NCBI GenBank assembly: GCA_049840435.1
Contig: JASGKY010000044.1
Location: 186,001 to 250,000, forward strand
DNA length: 64,000 bases
Source: JADLHS01 sp049840435
GTDB taxonomy: Bacteria; Verrucomicrobiota; Verrucomicrobiia; Limisphaerales; JADLHS01
Reading direction: 5' to 3'
A program made the position numbers and the translations under genes. Within the stretch, counting starts at the first letter, position 1. Each line of letters opens with the position of its first letter. The notes under the pieces were generated by a model, which saw only the letters and a program-made list of their open reading frames with translations, searched no databases and was not told where the DNA came from. Positions 36,764-45,499 of this stretch are shown in pieces.

Positions 36764-37546
36764 TTAGAATGTATAGGAGGTCGCGGCGATCAGACGGGTG
36801 TCAGTGCCTTCCTTGCCGTACTTCACGCCGTTGTCGTAGTTAACCTGATATTTCACCTGGAGATCCCAGTTGCCGGTGATCTTGGTGCTGATGCCAGCTT
36901 CAAAGTTGATCAAGTCCCGGTCCGGCCAGTTATCCACGGCCGGGATGTATTCTGCCGTTTGCCAGATTTTGGTGGTGTCTGACAGCTTGTGGGTGAAGGT
37001 TTCGCCGAAGCGCAGGGCAAAATACTCTTGTTTGTCACGAGGCGAAGTCGGCGAGGCTTCGCGTTCTTCAATCACGTATGCCGGACCGGCGTCAAACGCG
37101 AGGGTCGTCTTGTCGTTCTTGATCACGTAATAGCCGAGCAACGGCGCGATGCGGACGCGGTAAGCCAAGTCGGCGATGCCATCGTGCTCACCATCGAGGC
37201 GCAACCCGAAATATGCCCGCTCGCTCAGCAAGTGATTGTACTGGCCATAGGCCTTGGCGTAATCAGTGGTGCGGGAACGGTCATTACCGGTGGTGCTGCT
37301 TTTTCCGTATCCCCCGGACGCCCCCAGCATGGCCTCGTCCGATTCCCATTTCTTCTTGGTATCTATGCTGATGGTGGTGGCGACGCTTTCGCTGTTACCG
37401 CTTTGCACCGTCAAGCCGGCGGCGGCCACGGTTTCCCAGCCTTTCTTTTCTGGTGCGGGAGTGGCGGCAGCTTGCGTCCAGCCGGACGTGGCGCTGCACA
37501 GTAACGCTGCGCTAACGCAGCCCAATAGAGAGAGTGTGTGCTTCAT
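36764..37546 (-). CDS. DUF481 outer membrane beta-barrel protein
   Basis: A 260-residue protein with a signal peptide (cleavage near SGWTQA) and alternating amphipathic strands ending in an aromatic residue (ATSYTF), as outer membrane barrels do. VQSGNSESVATTISIDTKKK is characteristic of the DUF481/YdiY family ('salt-induced outer membrane protein'). The role is unknown but linked to envelope stress in other bacteria. It is a single-gene unit with its own promoter-like and terminator structures, just downstream of the chemotaxis locus but separated from it by a terminator. Confidence 0.85.
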   Translation of the reverse strand: MKHTLSLLGCVSAALLCSATSGWTQAAATPAPEKKGWETVAAAGLTVQSGNSESVATTISIDTKKKWESDEAMLGASGGYGKSSTTGNDRSRTTDYAKAYGQYNHLLSERAYFGLRLDGEHDGIADLAYRVRIAPLLGYYVIKNDKTTLAFDAGPAYVIEEREASPTSPRDKQEYFALRFGETFTHKLSDTTKIWQTAEYIPAVDNWPDRDLINFEAGISTKITGNWDLQVKYQVNYDNGVKYGKEGTDTRLIAATSYTF

Positions 37547-37578
37547 GTTAAACGGGTTTGTTGGTTAACTTGTTGCCG

Positions 37579-37607
37579 TAGTTAGCCAAGATTCCGAGGG
37601 TTGACAA
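37579..37607 (-). promoter_or_regulatory. Possible promoter of the DUF481 gene
   Basis: On the minus strand TTGTCA (37607-37602) is followed after 17 bases by TAACTA (37584-37579), about 33 bases before the ATG. The -35 is one base from consensus; the -10 is poor. It is offered only because the upstream gene ends in a strong terminator, so this gene must have its own start site. Confidence 0.3.
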
Positions 37608-37694
37608 ATACTTTTTCTGACGCCCGGCGGCTCACGATTTTGATTTGAGAGTTGGCGCAGCTCCCAATGGTCGCGCTCATGCCCCAAAGCAAAA

Positions 37695-37723
37695 CGCGCC
37701 GGAAGGGGTTTCCTTCCGGCGCG
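37695..37723 (-). terminator. Intrinsic terminator closing the chemotaxis operon
   Basis: Perfect twelve-base stem CGCGCCGGAAGG/CCTTCCGGCGCG (37695-37706 and 37712-37723), five-base loop, followed on the minus strand by GTTTTG. It lies 20 bases past the stop of the HDOD/CheX fusion gene, so it marks the end of the long minus-strand chemotaxis transcript. Confidence 0.85.
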
Positions 37724-37742
37724 AAAACGGAATCAAGGAGGT

Positions 37743-38471
37743 TCAGTCGTTCCAAGGATTCACGCTTAGGTCGGCGAAGAAATCGAGTTCTTTAGCGCGG
37801 AAACCGTAGCGTTGCGAAGTGCCGCCACTGACCACGCGCAGTTTGAATTCGGTGGTGCGCGTGATGTTCGGCGGACTGAGTTTGCAACTCAGGCCCGCAT
37901 CGCAAAGGTTGGATTTGAAATTACCAACGATCATGTTGCACAACTCGCCGATGACGTCGTTGGCCGTGGCAGAATCCGCGAGGTCCTCCGCGGTCAACCC
38001 GAGCAGGCGTTCGCCGAGCAATGGGAGGAAGTTCTTGGGCAGGCGCAGATGCACGAGGCCGGTGGCCTTGCCGGCGAAGCTTACTTCGCCCAAGACATGC
38101 TCGATTGTGAACGGATCAATCGCATTTGGCAGCACGGGCTTCAGCTCGATCTTGAGCATCGTGGCAAAAGTTTTGTGGCAGGCGCGGATGAGCGGGTCGC
38201 TCATGGCAAGCAAAAGCGCGCAACTCAGGCCAGTGCGTTGCAGGGCTTCCTCGACGGTCGTGGTGACATAATCCGCTTCCGACTCCGCGCGGGGATTGGC
38301 CGCTCGCAGCACGCGGGCGGCGAGGTCCTTGTCTTGATTGATGAGCTTGGCGAAATCGTCTGTGCCGGCATCGCGTTTGCCGAGCAGTTGGTTTAAGCGT
38401 TGGACGCTTTCCGGAATGGCGTCGAGGCCGAATTGCTGGGCAATGGCTTCAGCTTGAGAATTGGCAGGCAT
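37743..38471 (-). CDS. Degenerate HDOD domain fused to a CheX-like phosphatase domain
   Basis: A 242-residue cytoplasmic protein. Residues 1-95 resemble the first helices of an HDOD domain (KLINQDKDLAARVLRAANPR, TVEEALQRTGLSCALLLA), but the protein lacks the rest of that fold. Residues ~100-242 form a CheX/CheC-type domain; the motif TANDVIGELCNMIVGNFKSN carries the Glu and Asn residues used for CheY-P dephosphorylation. It is the last gene of the locus, six bases after another HDOD gene. The inferred role is tuning of CheY-P or of a second phosphosignal. The fusion is unusual. Confidence 0.7.
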   Translation of the reverse strand: MPANSQAEAIAQQFGLDAIPESVQRLNQLLGKRDAGTDDFAKLINQDKDLAARVLRAANPRAESEADYVTTTVEEALQRTGLSCALLLAMSDPLIRACHKTFATMLKIELKPVLPNAIDPFTIEHVLGEVSFAGKATGLVHLRLPKNFLPLLGERLLGLTAEDLADSATANDVIGELCNMIVGNFKSNLCDAGLSCKLSPPNITRTTEFKLRVVSGGTSQRYGFRAKELDFFADLSVNPWND

Positions 38472-38477
38472 AATACG

Positions 38478-39380
38478 TCAGTTAAAGGTGTTGCTTTCGG
38501 TGGTGTAGAGGGCAAGGGCTTGTTTGGCCAACGCGGAGCGGTAGCCGGAGAAATCTTTTTCTTTGAATCCCAAGGCGGTGGCTAGTGGATAAAGCGCTTC
38601 ACAGGCGAGCGGATGACCAGGCGGACAACCGAGGCCGGCACACATGGACAAGGCCGCGGAAAGTTTGGTCAAGGCCGTCTGTTCGTCCTGAGTGTTGGCG
38701 ATACCATCAAACGGCTGTGTGTAATTAAGAATGGTGGTGCAGATGGACATGGGCATCTGCCACTTGCGCGCCACCATGGCGCCGACCAATGAGTGAGAAA
38801 AGCCAATGACGTGGCGTTCGGCTTCATCGAATTCCACTTGGTGTTCGTGGATGTGAGTCAGAACTTTGGGGTAGTCCTTTCGCACGTCGGGAATGGACAA
38901 CATGACAATCTGGCCAAGGTTGTGTAATAACCCGCAAAGCCGCGCGGTTTCCTGGTATCTTTTGCCAAAGAAGGTGGCGAGGACAAAGGCGGAAGCTGCG
39001 GTGCCGAGGGATTTTTCCCAGACCAATTTTTCCAGTTCGCCAAAATTTTTGTTCCACCGTTTGAGCGTCAATCCCAGCAGCAAGGACTTCAGCGCACCCA
39101 GGCCGACGACCAGCACCGCTTCTTCCACCGTGTTCACCGCTTCGGACCGACCCAAGCTGGCAGAATTCGCTGCCCGCATGACGGCGGAGACCAGACCTGG
39201 ATCGCGTGTCAATAGGGCGGCAATCTCGTGCGGTGTGGAATCGGGGTCGTCAATTAGCTTGAGCGCTTTGTTGGCCACTTCCGGCAAGGGCGGGATAGAC
39301 TCTACCCAACCAACGATGTCATCAATCGTGCGCCCGCGCCCGTATCGCCCTTCGTATTCCAGAATTACCGTGTCATACAT
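38478..39380 (-). CDS. HDOD domain protein
   Basis: A 300-residue HDOD (HD-related output domain) protein. Family features: VESIPPLPEVANKALKLIDD at the start, LLTRDPGLVSAVMRAANSAS, TVEEAVLVVGLGALKSLLLG, and CGLLHNLGQIVML in place of a catalytic HD pair. HDOD proteins lack phosphohydrolase activity and are thought to act as signalling scaffolds in chemotaxis, motility or nucleotide signalling. The ATG at 39380 is preferred over a TTG 42 bases upstream. It lies 56 bases after cheY and directly before the HDOD/CheX fusion. Confidence 0.85.
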   Translation of the reverse strand: MYDTVILEYEGRYGRGRTIDDIVGWVESIPPLPEVANKALKLIDDPDSTPHEIAALLTRDPGLVSAVMRAANSASLGRSEAVNTVEEAVLVVGLGALKSLLLGLTLKRWNKNFGELEKLVWEKSLGTAASAFVLATFFGKRYQETARLCGLLHNLGQIVMLSIPDVRKDYPKVLTHIHEHQVEFDEAERHVIGFSHSLVGAMVARKWQMPMSICTTILNYTQPFDGIANTQDEQTALTKLSAALSMCAGLGCPPGHPLACEALYPLATALGFKEKDFSGYRSALAKQALALYTTESNTFN

Positions 39381-39436
39381 AGTCGAAGTCACCTCTCCAA
39401 TCGAACGTTGATTTCGCTTCAAACGGCCGGGGCCGC

Positions 39437-39826
39437 TTACGCGGCGACTGCGGCAGCCTTGGCTTGGAGCGGAATCACGCGCTGGACTTTTTCGATCAGT
39501 TGAGCGTCTTGAAACGGTTTCACCAGATAATCGCGCACGCCAAGTTTGGCGATGTAAGCGACGTTCTCCCGACCTGATTCGGCGGTGAGCATGATGACCG
39601 GGATGGACTTCAGGTTCGGGTCTTCCTTGAGCTTGGTGAGCATCGTCACGCCGTCCATGACGGGCATGGTGATGTCGAGCACAATCAGGTCCGGCTTTTC
39701 CGCGGCGGCGGTGGCCAGGCCCTCTTCGCCGTTACAAGCTTCGAGTACCGTGCAGTCGTAGGGAGAAAACGTTCGTTTGACAATCAGGCGGATTGTCTTG
39801 CTATCGTCAACGCTGAGAATCTTCAT
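39437..39826 (-). CDS. cheY: CheY-like single-domain response regulator
   Basis: A 129-residue receiver domain: acidic pair and Thr in ILSVDDSKTIRLIVKRTF, phosphoacceptor Asp in LIVLDITMPVMDGVTMLTKL, and the Lys in YLVKPFQDAQLIEKV. There is no output domain, so it acts by protein contact, as CheY does on a motor or pilus system. It overlaps the CheX-like gene by four bases and belongs to the translationally coupled cheR-to-cheY block. No flagellar gene is in the window, so the target of CheY-P is unknown. Confidence 0.9.
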   Translation of the reverse strand: MKILSVDDSKTIRLIVKRTFSPYDCTVLEACNGEEGLATAAAEKPDLIVLDITMPVMDGVTMLTKLKEDPNLKSIPVIMLTAESGRENVAYIAKLGVRDYLVKPFQDAQLIEKVQRVIPLQAKAAAVAA

Positions 39827-40317
39827 AGTGTTGATGTGGGGACTTGGTCCAGGTTCAGGTGCACCTCCACGGCCAGTCTTTGGCCAAAGCAGTCAAAATA
39901 AAACAGATCCGTCGTCGCACCTTGCATGGCCTCCACCACAAATGAGCCACGGATGACCGACGGCGTACTGACCGCACAGAAGTAATCGGCATCATTAAGC
40001 TGGGACTTTAGCCCGCAACCGACCATGTTGCTCAATTCGCCCAGCACGTCGTTCACATCGGAATCGCCGATGGGGTCGTTCGCTGGTAATTGCAGCATGG
40101 CGCGCGTCACAGCCTCGGCCAGTTTCAAAGGCAGATGCAGATACACCGTGCCGGTCACGGTTTCGCCCGCGATGCCGATCGCGCCACTGATGCGTTCTCC
40201 GCCCCCTGGGCGGGCCGCCGTGACGGTCACTTCCGTGCCAATCATCGTCTGGAACACCTTCGGCACGATGGCCGGGATGTGATCCACCACTTGGAACTTA
40301 GGTTTCGTGTCGTTCAT
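39823..40317 (-). CDS. cheX: CheX-like CheY-P phosphatase
   Basis: A 164-residue protein with GAIGIAGETVTGTVYLHLPL and the phosphatase signature SDVNDVLGELSNMVGCGLKS (Glu and Asn in E-x2-N). CheX removes phosphate from CheY in systems without CheZ, and none was seen here. The ATG at 40317 overlaps the end of cheB; a longer upstream frame is antisense-type Arg/Gly-rich sequence and was rejected. Its direct overlap with cheY on the other side supports a functional pair. Confidence 0.85.
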   Translation of the reverse strand: MNDTKPKFQVVDHIPAIVPKVFQTMIGTEVTVTAARPGGGERISGAIGIAGETVTGTVYLHLPLKLAEAVTRAMLQLPANDPIGDSDVNDVLGELSNMVGCGLKSQLNDADYFCAVSTPSVIRGSFVVEAMQGATTDLFYFDCFGQRLAVEVHLNLDQVPTSTL

Positions 40318-41438
40318 AACTTTGCCGTCGTCAAAGGTCGTTCCGCCGGGGCGCTGGTCGCCATCGCCTGCGCCGTCTCGATCAAGGCGTTGGGAATGCT
40401 GTTCAGGGACAAAACTTTGTCCACCACTCCCGCCTCCACCGCCGCCCGTGGCATGCCATAAACGACGCAGGAAGCTTCGTCCTGCGCGATAGTCCGGGCG
40501 CCGATCGCCTTTAACGCCTTCATACCCATCGCCCCGTCGCTGCCCATACCCGTCAAAATGGCGGCCACGACGCGAGCGCCAGAAATTTCTGCGATGGAAC
40601 GGAACATCACATCCACCGCCGGCCGGCAATGATGCACAGGCGGCTTTTGATTCAACGCCACGCGAAAACCGCTGCCGACCCAACTCAGGGTCATGTGATA
40701 ATCGCCGGGCGCGATCAAGGCCATGCCCGGCTGCAACAGGTCGCCCTCGGCGGCTTCGCGTACTTCGATGGCGGCCTGACTGTTGATGCGTTCCGCGAAC
40801 ACTCGGGAAAAATACGGCGGGATGTGTTGCGTGATGGCGATGCCGGGTAAACCCACCGGCAGCTTCGTCAACACTTGACCGAGCGCTTCCACGCCGCCAG
40901 TGCTGGAGCCGATGGCGATGATTTGACGTGGATGAAAATTACCCACCGGTTTAGGTGCGATGAGGGATGCGGATTTGAGCGGCGTGGCAGCGACATCCCG
41001 CGTTGCGGGAGTTGCGGCGGGACGGCGTTGTACCCGCGCACCGGCAGCGGCGCGGACATGGCGTGAAAGCTCTTCGCCGAGGTTCCCAATGGAATAAGCG
41101 CTGCTCGGCTTGGCGAGCACTTCCACCGCCCCGCTTTCCATCGCTTCAATCGCGGCGGCGGAGCCGCTCTGGGTCAACGAGCTGATGATGATGACGGGAA
41201 TGGGACGGTGCTGTTGAAGAATTTTCAGGAAGGTCAACCCATCCATGCGCGGCATCTCGATGTCGAGTGTGAGCACGTCGGGATTCAATTCCTTGATCTT
41301 GTCGCGGGCGATGTAAGGATCGGGCGCGGTGCCGACGACTTCGATCTGCGGGTCTTTGGCTAGCGCGTCGCAAATCATTTTCCGGACGACGGAGGAGTCG
41401 TCTACGACGAGCACACGGATTCGTTGGTTGGTGATCAT
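40314..41438 (-). CDS. cheB: Chemoreceptor glutamate methylesterase/deamidase CheB
   Basis: A 374-residue two-domain protein. Receiver: RVLVVDDSSVVRKMICDALA, phosphoacceptor Asp in VLTLDIEMPRMDGLTFLKIL. Catalytic domain: Ser in IIAIGSSTGGVEALGQVL, His in ITQHIPPYFSRVFAERI, Asp in LTGMGSDGAMGMKAL, which together form the esterase triad. It removes methyl groups from MCP glutamates and deamidates glutamines. The start overlaps the HDOD stop by four bases and the end overlaps cheX, so translation is coupled with both neighbours. Confidence 0.95.
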   Translation of the reverse strand: MITNQRIRVLVVDDSSVVRKMICDALAKDPQIEVVGTAPDPYIARDKIKELNPDVLTLDIEMPRMDGLTFLKILQQHRPIPVIIISSLTQSGSAAAIEAMESGAVEVLAKPSSAYSIGNLGEELSRHVRAAAGARVQRRPAATPATRDVAATPLKSASLIAPKPVGNFHPRQIIAIGSSTGGVEALGQVLTKLPVGLPGIAITQHIPPYFSRVFAERINSQAAIEVREAAEGDLLQPGMALIAPGDYHMTLSWVGSGFRVALNQKPPVHHCRPAVDVMFRSIAEISGARVVAAILTGMGSDGAMGMKALKAIGARTIAQDEASCVVYGMPRAAVEAGVVDKVLSLNSIPNALIETAQAMATSAPAERPLTTAKL

Positions 41439-42286
41439 GTGGTGGAAATCATATCTTCGACGCGGGCGAGCGAGTCGTACGCGGAGAGAATCAAGGTCTC
41501 GACGGTTTCGCGACCGATGCCCAGTGCTTCGACAGCCGATTCATCCACGCGCATCGCAAAGCTGGCAACCCCGGGAGCGATGCCAGCATCGAGCGCGATG
41601 ATATCGGCGACATGGACGATGGCCGAGAGCATGGGTACAGGTGCGGAGACGGGGGTGTGGTGGTTGGCCACGGCTTCAATAAGCATGGCGGGCAAACCCC
41701 ATTGCTTGAGCAGGCACGCGCCGACTTCGGCGTGATCGCAACCGATCACTTCCCGTTCGGCTTCAATCAGTGACTTGCCGCCGAAATCAATCACCTGTCG
41801 CAACTGGGCTTGGGCCTCACGGTTCAACGCATGTGTGATGACGACTTTGCCGATGTCGTGGATCAATCCCGCGGTGTAGGCGATGGCCGGGTCGGCTGCC
41901 GTGCGTTGTGCGAGGGCCGTGACGGCCACTGCCGTGTACGCGGTGAGCAAAGAATGTTTCCACAGTTCGCCGTCTTGCATGGCATAACCGGGCATCGCCG
42001 GACTGAGCGCGCCCCCGAACCCGACGGACATGACGAGCTTGTGAATCTCCAACTGCCCGAGCATCAGCACAGCCTGTTCGATGGAGGTAACCGGTGCGGC
42101 TAGACCATAGGCAGCCGAATTGCAGAGGCCGAGTAGCTTGGCGCTCATCACACCGTCCTGCCGGACGACTTTGATCATGTCGTCGTTGTCGCTATCGGCG
42201 CGGGCGAGCAATTCGAGCAACCGCGCGACCGAGGGCGATGGTGCGGGAATCTTGGGAACGCTGGCGATAAGGGCTTCCGGTTTCAT
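41435..42286 (-). CDS. HDOD domain protein inside the che operon
   Basis: A 283-residue HDOD protein: VPKIPAPSPSVARLLELLAR at the start, VVRQDGVMSAKLLGLCNSAA, SIEQAVLMLGQLEIHKLVMS, and a residual HD-like GLIHDIGKVVITHAL. Unlike many HDOD proteins the HD pair HDIGK is kept here, so enzymatic activity cannot be excluded. It sits between cheD and cheB with four-base overlaps on both sides. That position makes it a dedicated part of the chemotaxis machine rather than a passenger. Confidence 0.85.
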   Translation of the reverse strand: MKPEALIASVPKIPAPSPSVARLLELLARADSDNDDMIKVVRQDGVMSAKLLGLCNSAAYGLAAPVTSIEQAVLMLGQLEIHKLVMSVGFGGALSPAMPGYAMQDGELWKHSLLTAYTAVAVTALAQRTAADPAIAYTAGLIHDIGKVVITHALNREAQAQLRQVIDFGGKSLIEAEREVIGCDHAEVGACLLKQWGLPAMLIEAVANHHTPVSAPVPMLSAIVHVADIIALDAGIAPGVASFAMRVDESAVEALGIGRETVETLILSAYDSLARVEDMISTT

Positions 42287-42834
42287 AGCAGGTAGGGCGT
42301 TTTGCCGGGCACATCGAGCGTGAAGTTGCCGTTGTTTAGGTCCAGGCGTACGGTGCGACTGTCGCGCCCACCCGTTTCGCGACCGTTGATCGCGACTCCA
42401 TTCCGGCCCAGCATGGCGAGGCTGGCTTCCACGTTGCGATGGCCGATGCGGAAGATTTGTTTCTCATCGAGAAACTCCGCCCCACCAGTCAGCTTGACGA
42501 TCAGCCGGTTCTTCACGCCGCCCAAAGCGTAGAGGGCATGGAACATCGCTGGCAGTCCGGTATCCACGAACATATAGGGCCGATTACCTGCGCGCTCCTG
42601 ATTGATGGTCGAATCCGGTAACATGGCATGTAACAACCCGCCGACTTTTGCCACGGGATCGTACACTGCGATCCCGACGCACGACCCGAGCGAATACGTC
42701 ACCAGCACCGCGTGGGCGTCGTTGCTCGTCAACATGTCACCCATGCCGACGATCAATTGCCGGCGCGGCGCGGGAGCGACCCAACGATTCAATCCCGGTG
42801 GCCGGGGCGGTATGGCAGAGGCTGGCGTCATCAC
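42283..42834 (-). CDS. cheD: Chemoreceptor glutamine deamidase CheD
   Basis: A 183-residue protein. The catalytic Cys and nearby residues are in VTYSLGSCVGIAVYDPVAKV, and the His in GGLLHAMLPDS; Thr in VKLTGGAEFL completes the expected site. CheD deamidates receptor glutamines and in several bacteria binds CheC/CheX-type phosphatases, which fits the CheX genes here. It overlaps the following HDOD gene by four bases and starts 24 bases after cheR. The N-terminal ~25 residues are a Pro-rich extension. Confidence 0.92.
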   Translation of the reverse strand: MMTPASAIPPRPPGLNRWVAPAPRRQLIVGMGDMLTSNDAHAVLVTYSLGSCVGIAVYDPVAKVGGLLHAMLPDSTINQERAGNRPYMFVDTGLPAMFHALYALGGVKNRLIVKLTGGAEFLDEKQIFRIGHRNVEASLAMLGRNGVAINGRETGGRDSRTVRLDLNNGNFTLDVPGKTPYLL

Positions 42835-42858
42835 GACTTGGTTACGTCCTATGGGTCG

Positions 42859-43704
42859 TTAAACCTTTTGGTAAATACCCGGCTTGAGCGTTTTCAACGG
42901 ATGCTTGATGCCGAGCAGGCTTTCGGAATGGCCGACGACAAAAAAACCGCCGGGCGCAAGTTGGTTGATCAACTTCATCACCAGTTCCTGCTGGGTTGGG
43001 CCATCGAAATAAATCATCACGTTGCGGCAGAAGATCACGTGCTGGTTAGGGGCGACCGGATATTGTGCCTGCAACAGATTCAAGCGATGAAACTTCACCT
43101 GCTTGGTGAGGATGTCCTTCACGCGATATTGCCCGGCGTAATCGCCTGTGCCCTTTTGGAAATAGCGTTGGAGCAAATCCGGGGTGGGCAGTTGCAAGCG
43201 TTGACCTTCGTAAATGGCCGTCGCCGCGCGAGCTAGGATGCGCGAGGAAATATCAGAGCCTTCGATCTGCCAGTTGTACGCGCCATGCAGCCTGGCGTAT
43301 TCAGCGAGCACGATGGCCACCGTGTAGGGTTCTTCGCCCGAAGAAGACGCCGCGCTCCAGAACCGGAACGTCTCGCGTTTGGCGGAGAGTTGCGGCACCC
43401 AATGCGGCAACATGTGGTCGCGGAGGAAATTGATATGCTCGATCTCGCGAAAGAAATGCGTGTGATTCGTGGAGATCAGATCCACGAGCGGTCCGATCTC
43501 TTCCTGCCCCTTGGCGGACGCCAGCACTTCGCAATACGATTCAAACGAATCGAGGTTCAGTTGGCGCAGCCGCTTGGCCAACCGCCCAGAAACGAGCGCC
43601 TGCTTGTCATTGCCCAATCGGATGCGGCTGTGCTGATAGACCTTGTCGGCGATGAACTGGTACGCCTCCGTCGAGATTTTGTGATTTTCGAATACGAACG
43701 ACAT
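42859..43704 (-). CDS. cheR: Chemoreceptor methyltransferase CheR
   Basis: A 281-residue SAM-dependent methyltransferase. The helical N-terminal domain is followed by the SAM-binding motif FRFWSAASSSGEEPYTVAI and by VIFCRNVMIYFDGPTQQELV. It methylates Glu residues on the cytoplasmic helices of MCPs. The locus also encodes two MCPs with a C-terminal F-x2-F pentapeptide that could tether this enzyme. It is the first gene of the tightly coupled cheR-cheD-HDOD-cheB-cheX-cheY block. A GC-rich hairpin lies in its leader. Confidence 0.95.
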   Translation of the reverse strand: MSFVFENHKISTEAYQFIADKVYQHSRIRLGNDKQALVSGRLAKRLRQLNLDSFESYCEVLASAKGQEEIGPLVDLISTNHTHFFREIEHINFLRDHMLPHWVPQLSAKRETFRFWSAASSSGEEPYTVAIVLAEYARLHGAYNWQIEGSDISSRILARAATAIYEGQRLQLPTPDLLQRYFQKGTGDYAGQYRVKDILTKQVKFHRLNLLQAQYPVAPNQHVIFCRNVMIYFDGPTQQELVMKLINQLAPGGFFVVGHSESLLGIKHPLKTLKPGIYQKV

Positions 43705-43736
43705 GGCAACAGATTGATTCTAATTCGTCTTTCGGC

Positions 43737-43750
43737 CCGGGTTACCCCGG
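43737..43750 (-). promoter_or_regulatory. Hairpin with GNRA loop in the cheR leader
   Basis: On the minus strand CCGGG-GTAA-CCCGG forms a five-base stem closed by a GTAA (GNRA) tetraloop about 33 bases upstream of the cheR ATG. GCCCGAAG and GCCGAAAG flank it. It has no T tract, so it is not a terminator. It could be part of a structured leader or a processing site between the OprB-like gene and cheR. Confidence 0.3.
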
Positions 43751-43904
43751 CTTCGGGCGTAATGGCTGATGGTACGTCCGCAACTAACTTGTGTATCGGC
43801 AGTTGTCGCCTTGGAGTGAACTGAAAACTCGCGGGTTGGACATTTTTGTGTGTAACGCATTGACGGTCAGGTGAATGAATTTTGGCGTTCCGGGCGCGGT
43901 TGTC

Positions 43905-45257
43905 TCAGAAATCCAGCACCGTTCGCAGGCTGAGTACCAAGGCATTGTCAATCGCGGCCGAACCGCCCGGATGAATGATGTATTGCACGCCGGGTTGCAC
44001 GGCGCAGCCCGGGCAGATCTGGATTTGATATTCCGCTTCGATAACCAGTTCGTAGTCCGGCAACGGATCAGTAGTGCCGTTGTAAAAATTCGCGTCTGTG
44101 CCCAAGCCGCGCACATCCTGACTCAATCGCCCGTAAGCGACACCGATGCCGCAGACATCATCATCGCGACCGGGCAGCAATCCCGTGCGCGTCACGCCGC
44201 CTTCGAGATAAAGTCCGAGCGTGTTGCGATCTGCCGGCGCATAACCCGCGCGACCAAAGATGCCAAAGCCTTGTGCTGACTCTTTGTCCTCGGGATTTTC
44301 CTTCCAAAGCACTTGTTCGGCAGCGACGTAAACACCCCAGTTGCCGCCAAGCGTTGCGGGATTCCCAGAACTCAACGGGTCGGCAAGCGACAGTCCGGTG
44401 TCATCCCAGCGCATCGAAGCAGAATCTTCAGTGTGATACCAACCGCCGAATTTCACCATGCCGGGCTTGGTGTCCTCGGCCAATGACCATTGATAGCCGG
44501 CCTCGCCGATCAGGAGCGCGCCTTCATCAAAGCGAAACTCAACGCCGTGCGGGTTCGTTTCATTTCCGGCGGCATCAGTAGGATTCACATCGCCATCGGT
44601 GACGGCGAACTGAAAGAAACTTTGTCCCGTCGGCTGCCATTTGAGCCGCACGCCCGGTGCACCTTGTGGATAAACCGGCGCGGTGACGTTGTTGCCCGCA
44701 ATGGGAAACCAGCCGAACGCGGCGTTGGCAAACAACGCACCCTGCTCGGTGAAGCCGAACTCTTGGTCCACTGCCATCTGTCCGAGGCGCGCGGAAAATA
44801 CTCCATCGAAGAAATTTTGTTCCAGCCACAGCTCGAATAGATGTACGTCATCACTCGCGTCGAGATTGCTCAACGTGAACAGATCGTTGACGTAATGTTC
44901 CGTCAGGCTGCGGCCATGCGGATAAAGCATCGCCGCATGAAAGGTCGCGCCGTTCCAACTGGCCAGTTTTTCGAAATCCACGTCTGCGGTGAGATTTAAG
45001 AGCCCGTTATAGACCGCACCTTGATCCACACCGCCGGAGACATTGCCCGCACCCTCGGCAATATATTGTACGGTGAAATCGAGCCCTTGTTCCGAGGCTT
45101 TGGGACGCAGCCCGCCCCAATCCCCCAGCAACGTCGTTACTGGCTCAGAGGCGGGCGCGGGCGCGATGCCTATCGCGGGCGGCTCAGCAGGCGGATTCAA
45201 CAGCAAAGCCAGCGAGCCCAAGGCGGCGGCGGAGTTGGTGGCGATGTCAATGGGCAT
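43905..45257 (-). CDS. OprB-family carbohydrate-selective porin
   Basis: A roughly 450-residue outer membrane protein. LLGDWGGLRPKASEQGLDFT is the hallmark N-terminal motif of OprB porins, and the chain ends in VLSLRTVLDF, a barrel-type terminal Phe. OprB channels import glucose and related sugars in pseudomonads; specificity here is inferred only. Start choice is uncertain: ATG 45257 gives a short hydrophobic leader, while a TTG at 45389 adds 44 residues. It lies between MCP4 and cheR on the same strand but after a terminator, so it may be transcribed separately or with cheR. Confidence 0.8.
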   Translation of the reverse strand: MPIDIATNSAAALGSLALLLNPPAEPPAIGIAPAPASEPVTTLLGDWGGLRPKASEQGLDFTVQYIAEGAGNVSGGVDQGAVYNGLLNLTADVDFEKLASWNGATFHAAMLYPHGRSLTEHYVNDLFTLSNLDASDDVHLFELWLEQNFFDGVFSARLGQMAVDQEFGFTEQGALFANAAFGWFPIAGNNVTAPVYPQGAPGVRLKWQPTGQSFFQFAVTDGDVNPTDAAGNETNPHGVEFRFDEGALLIGEAGYQWSLAEDTKPGMVKFGGWYHTEDSASMRWDDTGLSLADPLSSGNPATLGGNWGVYVAAEQVLWKENPEDKESAQGFGIFGRAGYAPADRNTLGLYLEGGVTRTGLLPGRDDDVCGIGVAYGRLSQDVRGLGTDANFYNGTTDPLPDYELVIEAEYQIQICPGCAVQPGVQYIIHPGGSAAIDNALVLSLRTVLDF

Positions 45258-45499
45258 GGCGGAGGCGCTAAAAGTCAGGTTGGTTGGCAGTGCCACAAAG
45301 GTCGGCTTGGTGGCAGCCTGTTTATCTGATTGGTTGCATGGCTTCTGTCTGACCACGCTGCGAGACCGGAGTAGCACTCCAAGATGCAAGCAACGACTAC
45401 GTAAGCCTACATCGGCAGAACGAGGTGGGCTGTTGAGACAGATTTATCAATCAATCAAGTTGAACTTTTACCACCACATCTTTGGTCTGAAAAACAAAA

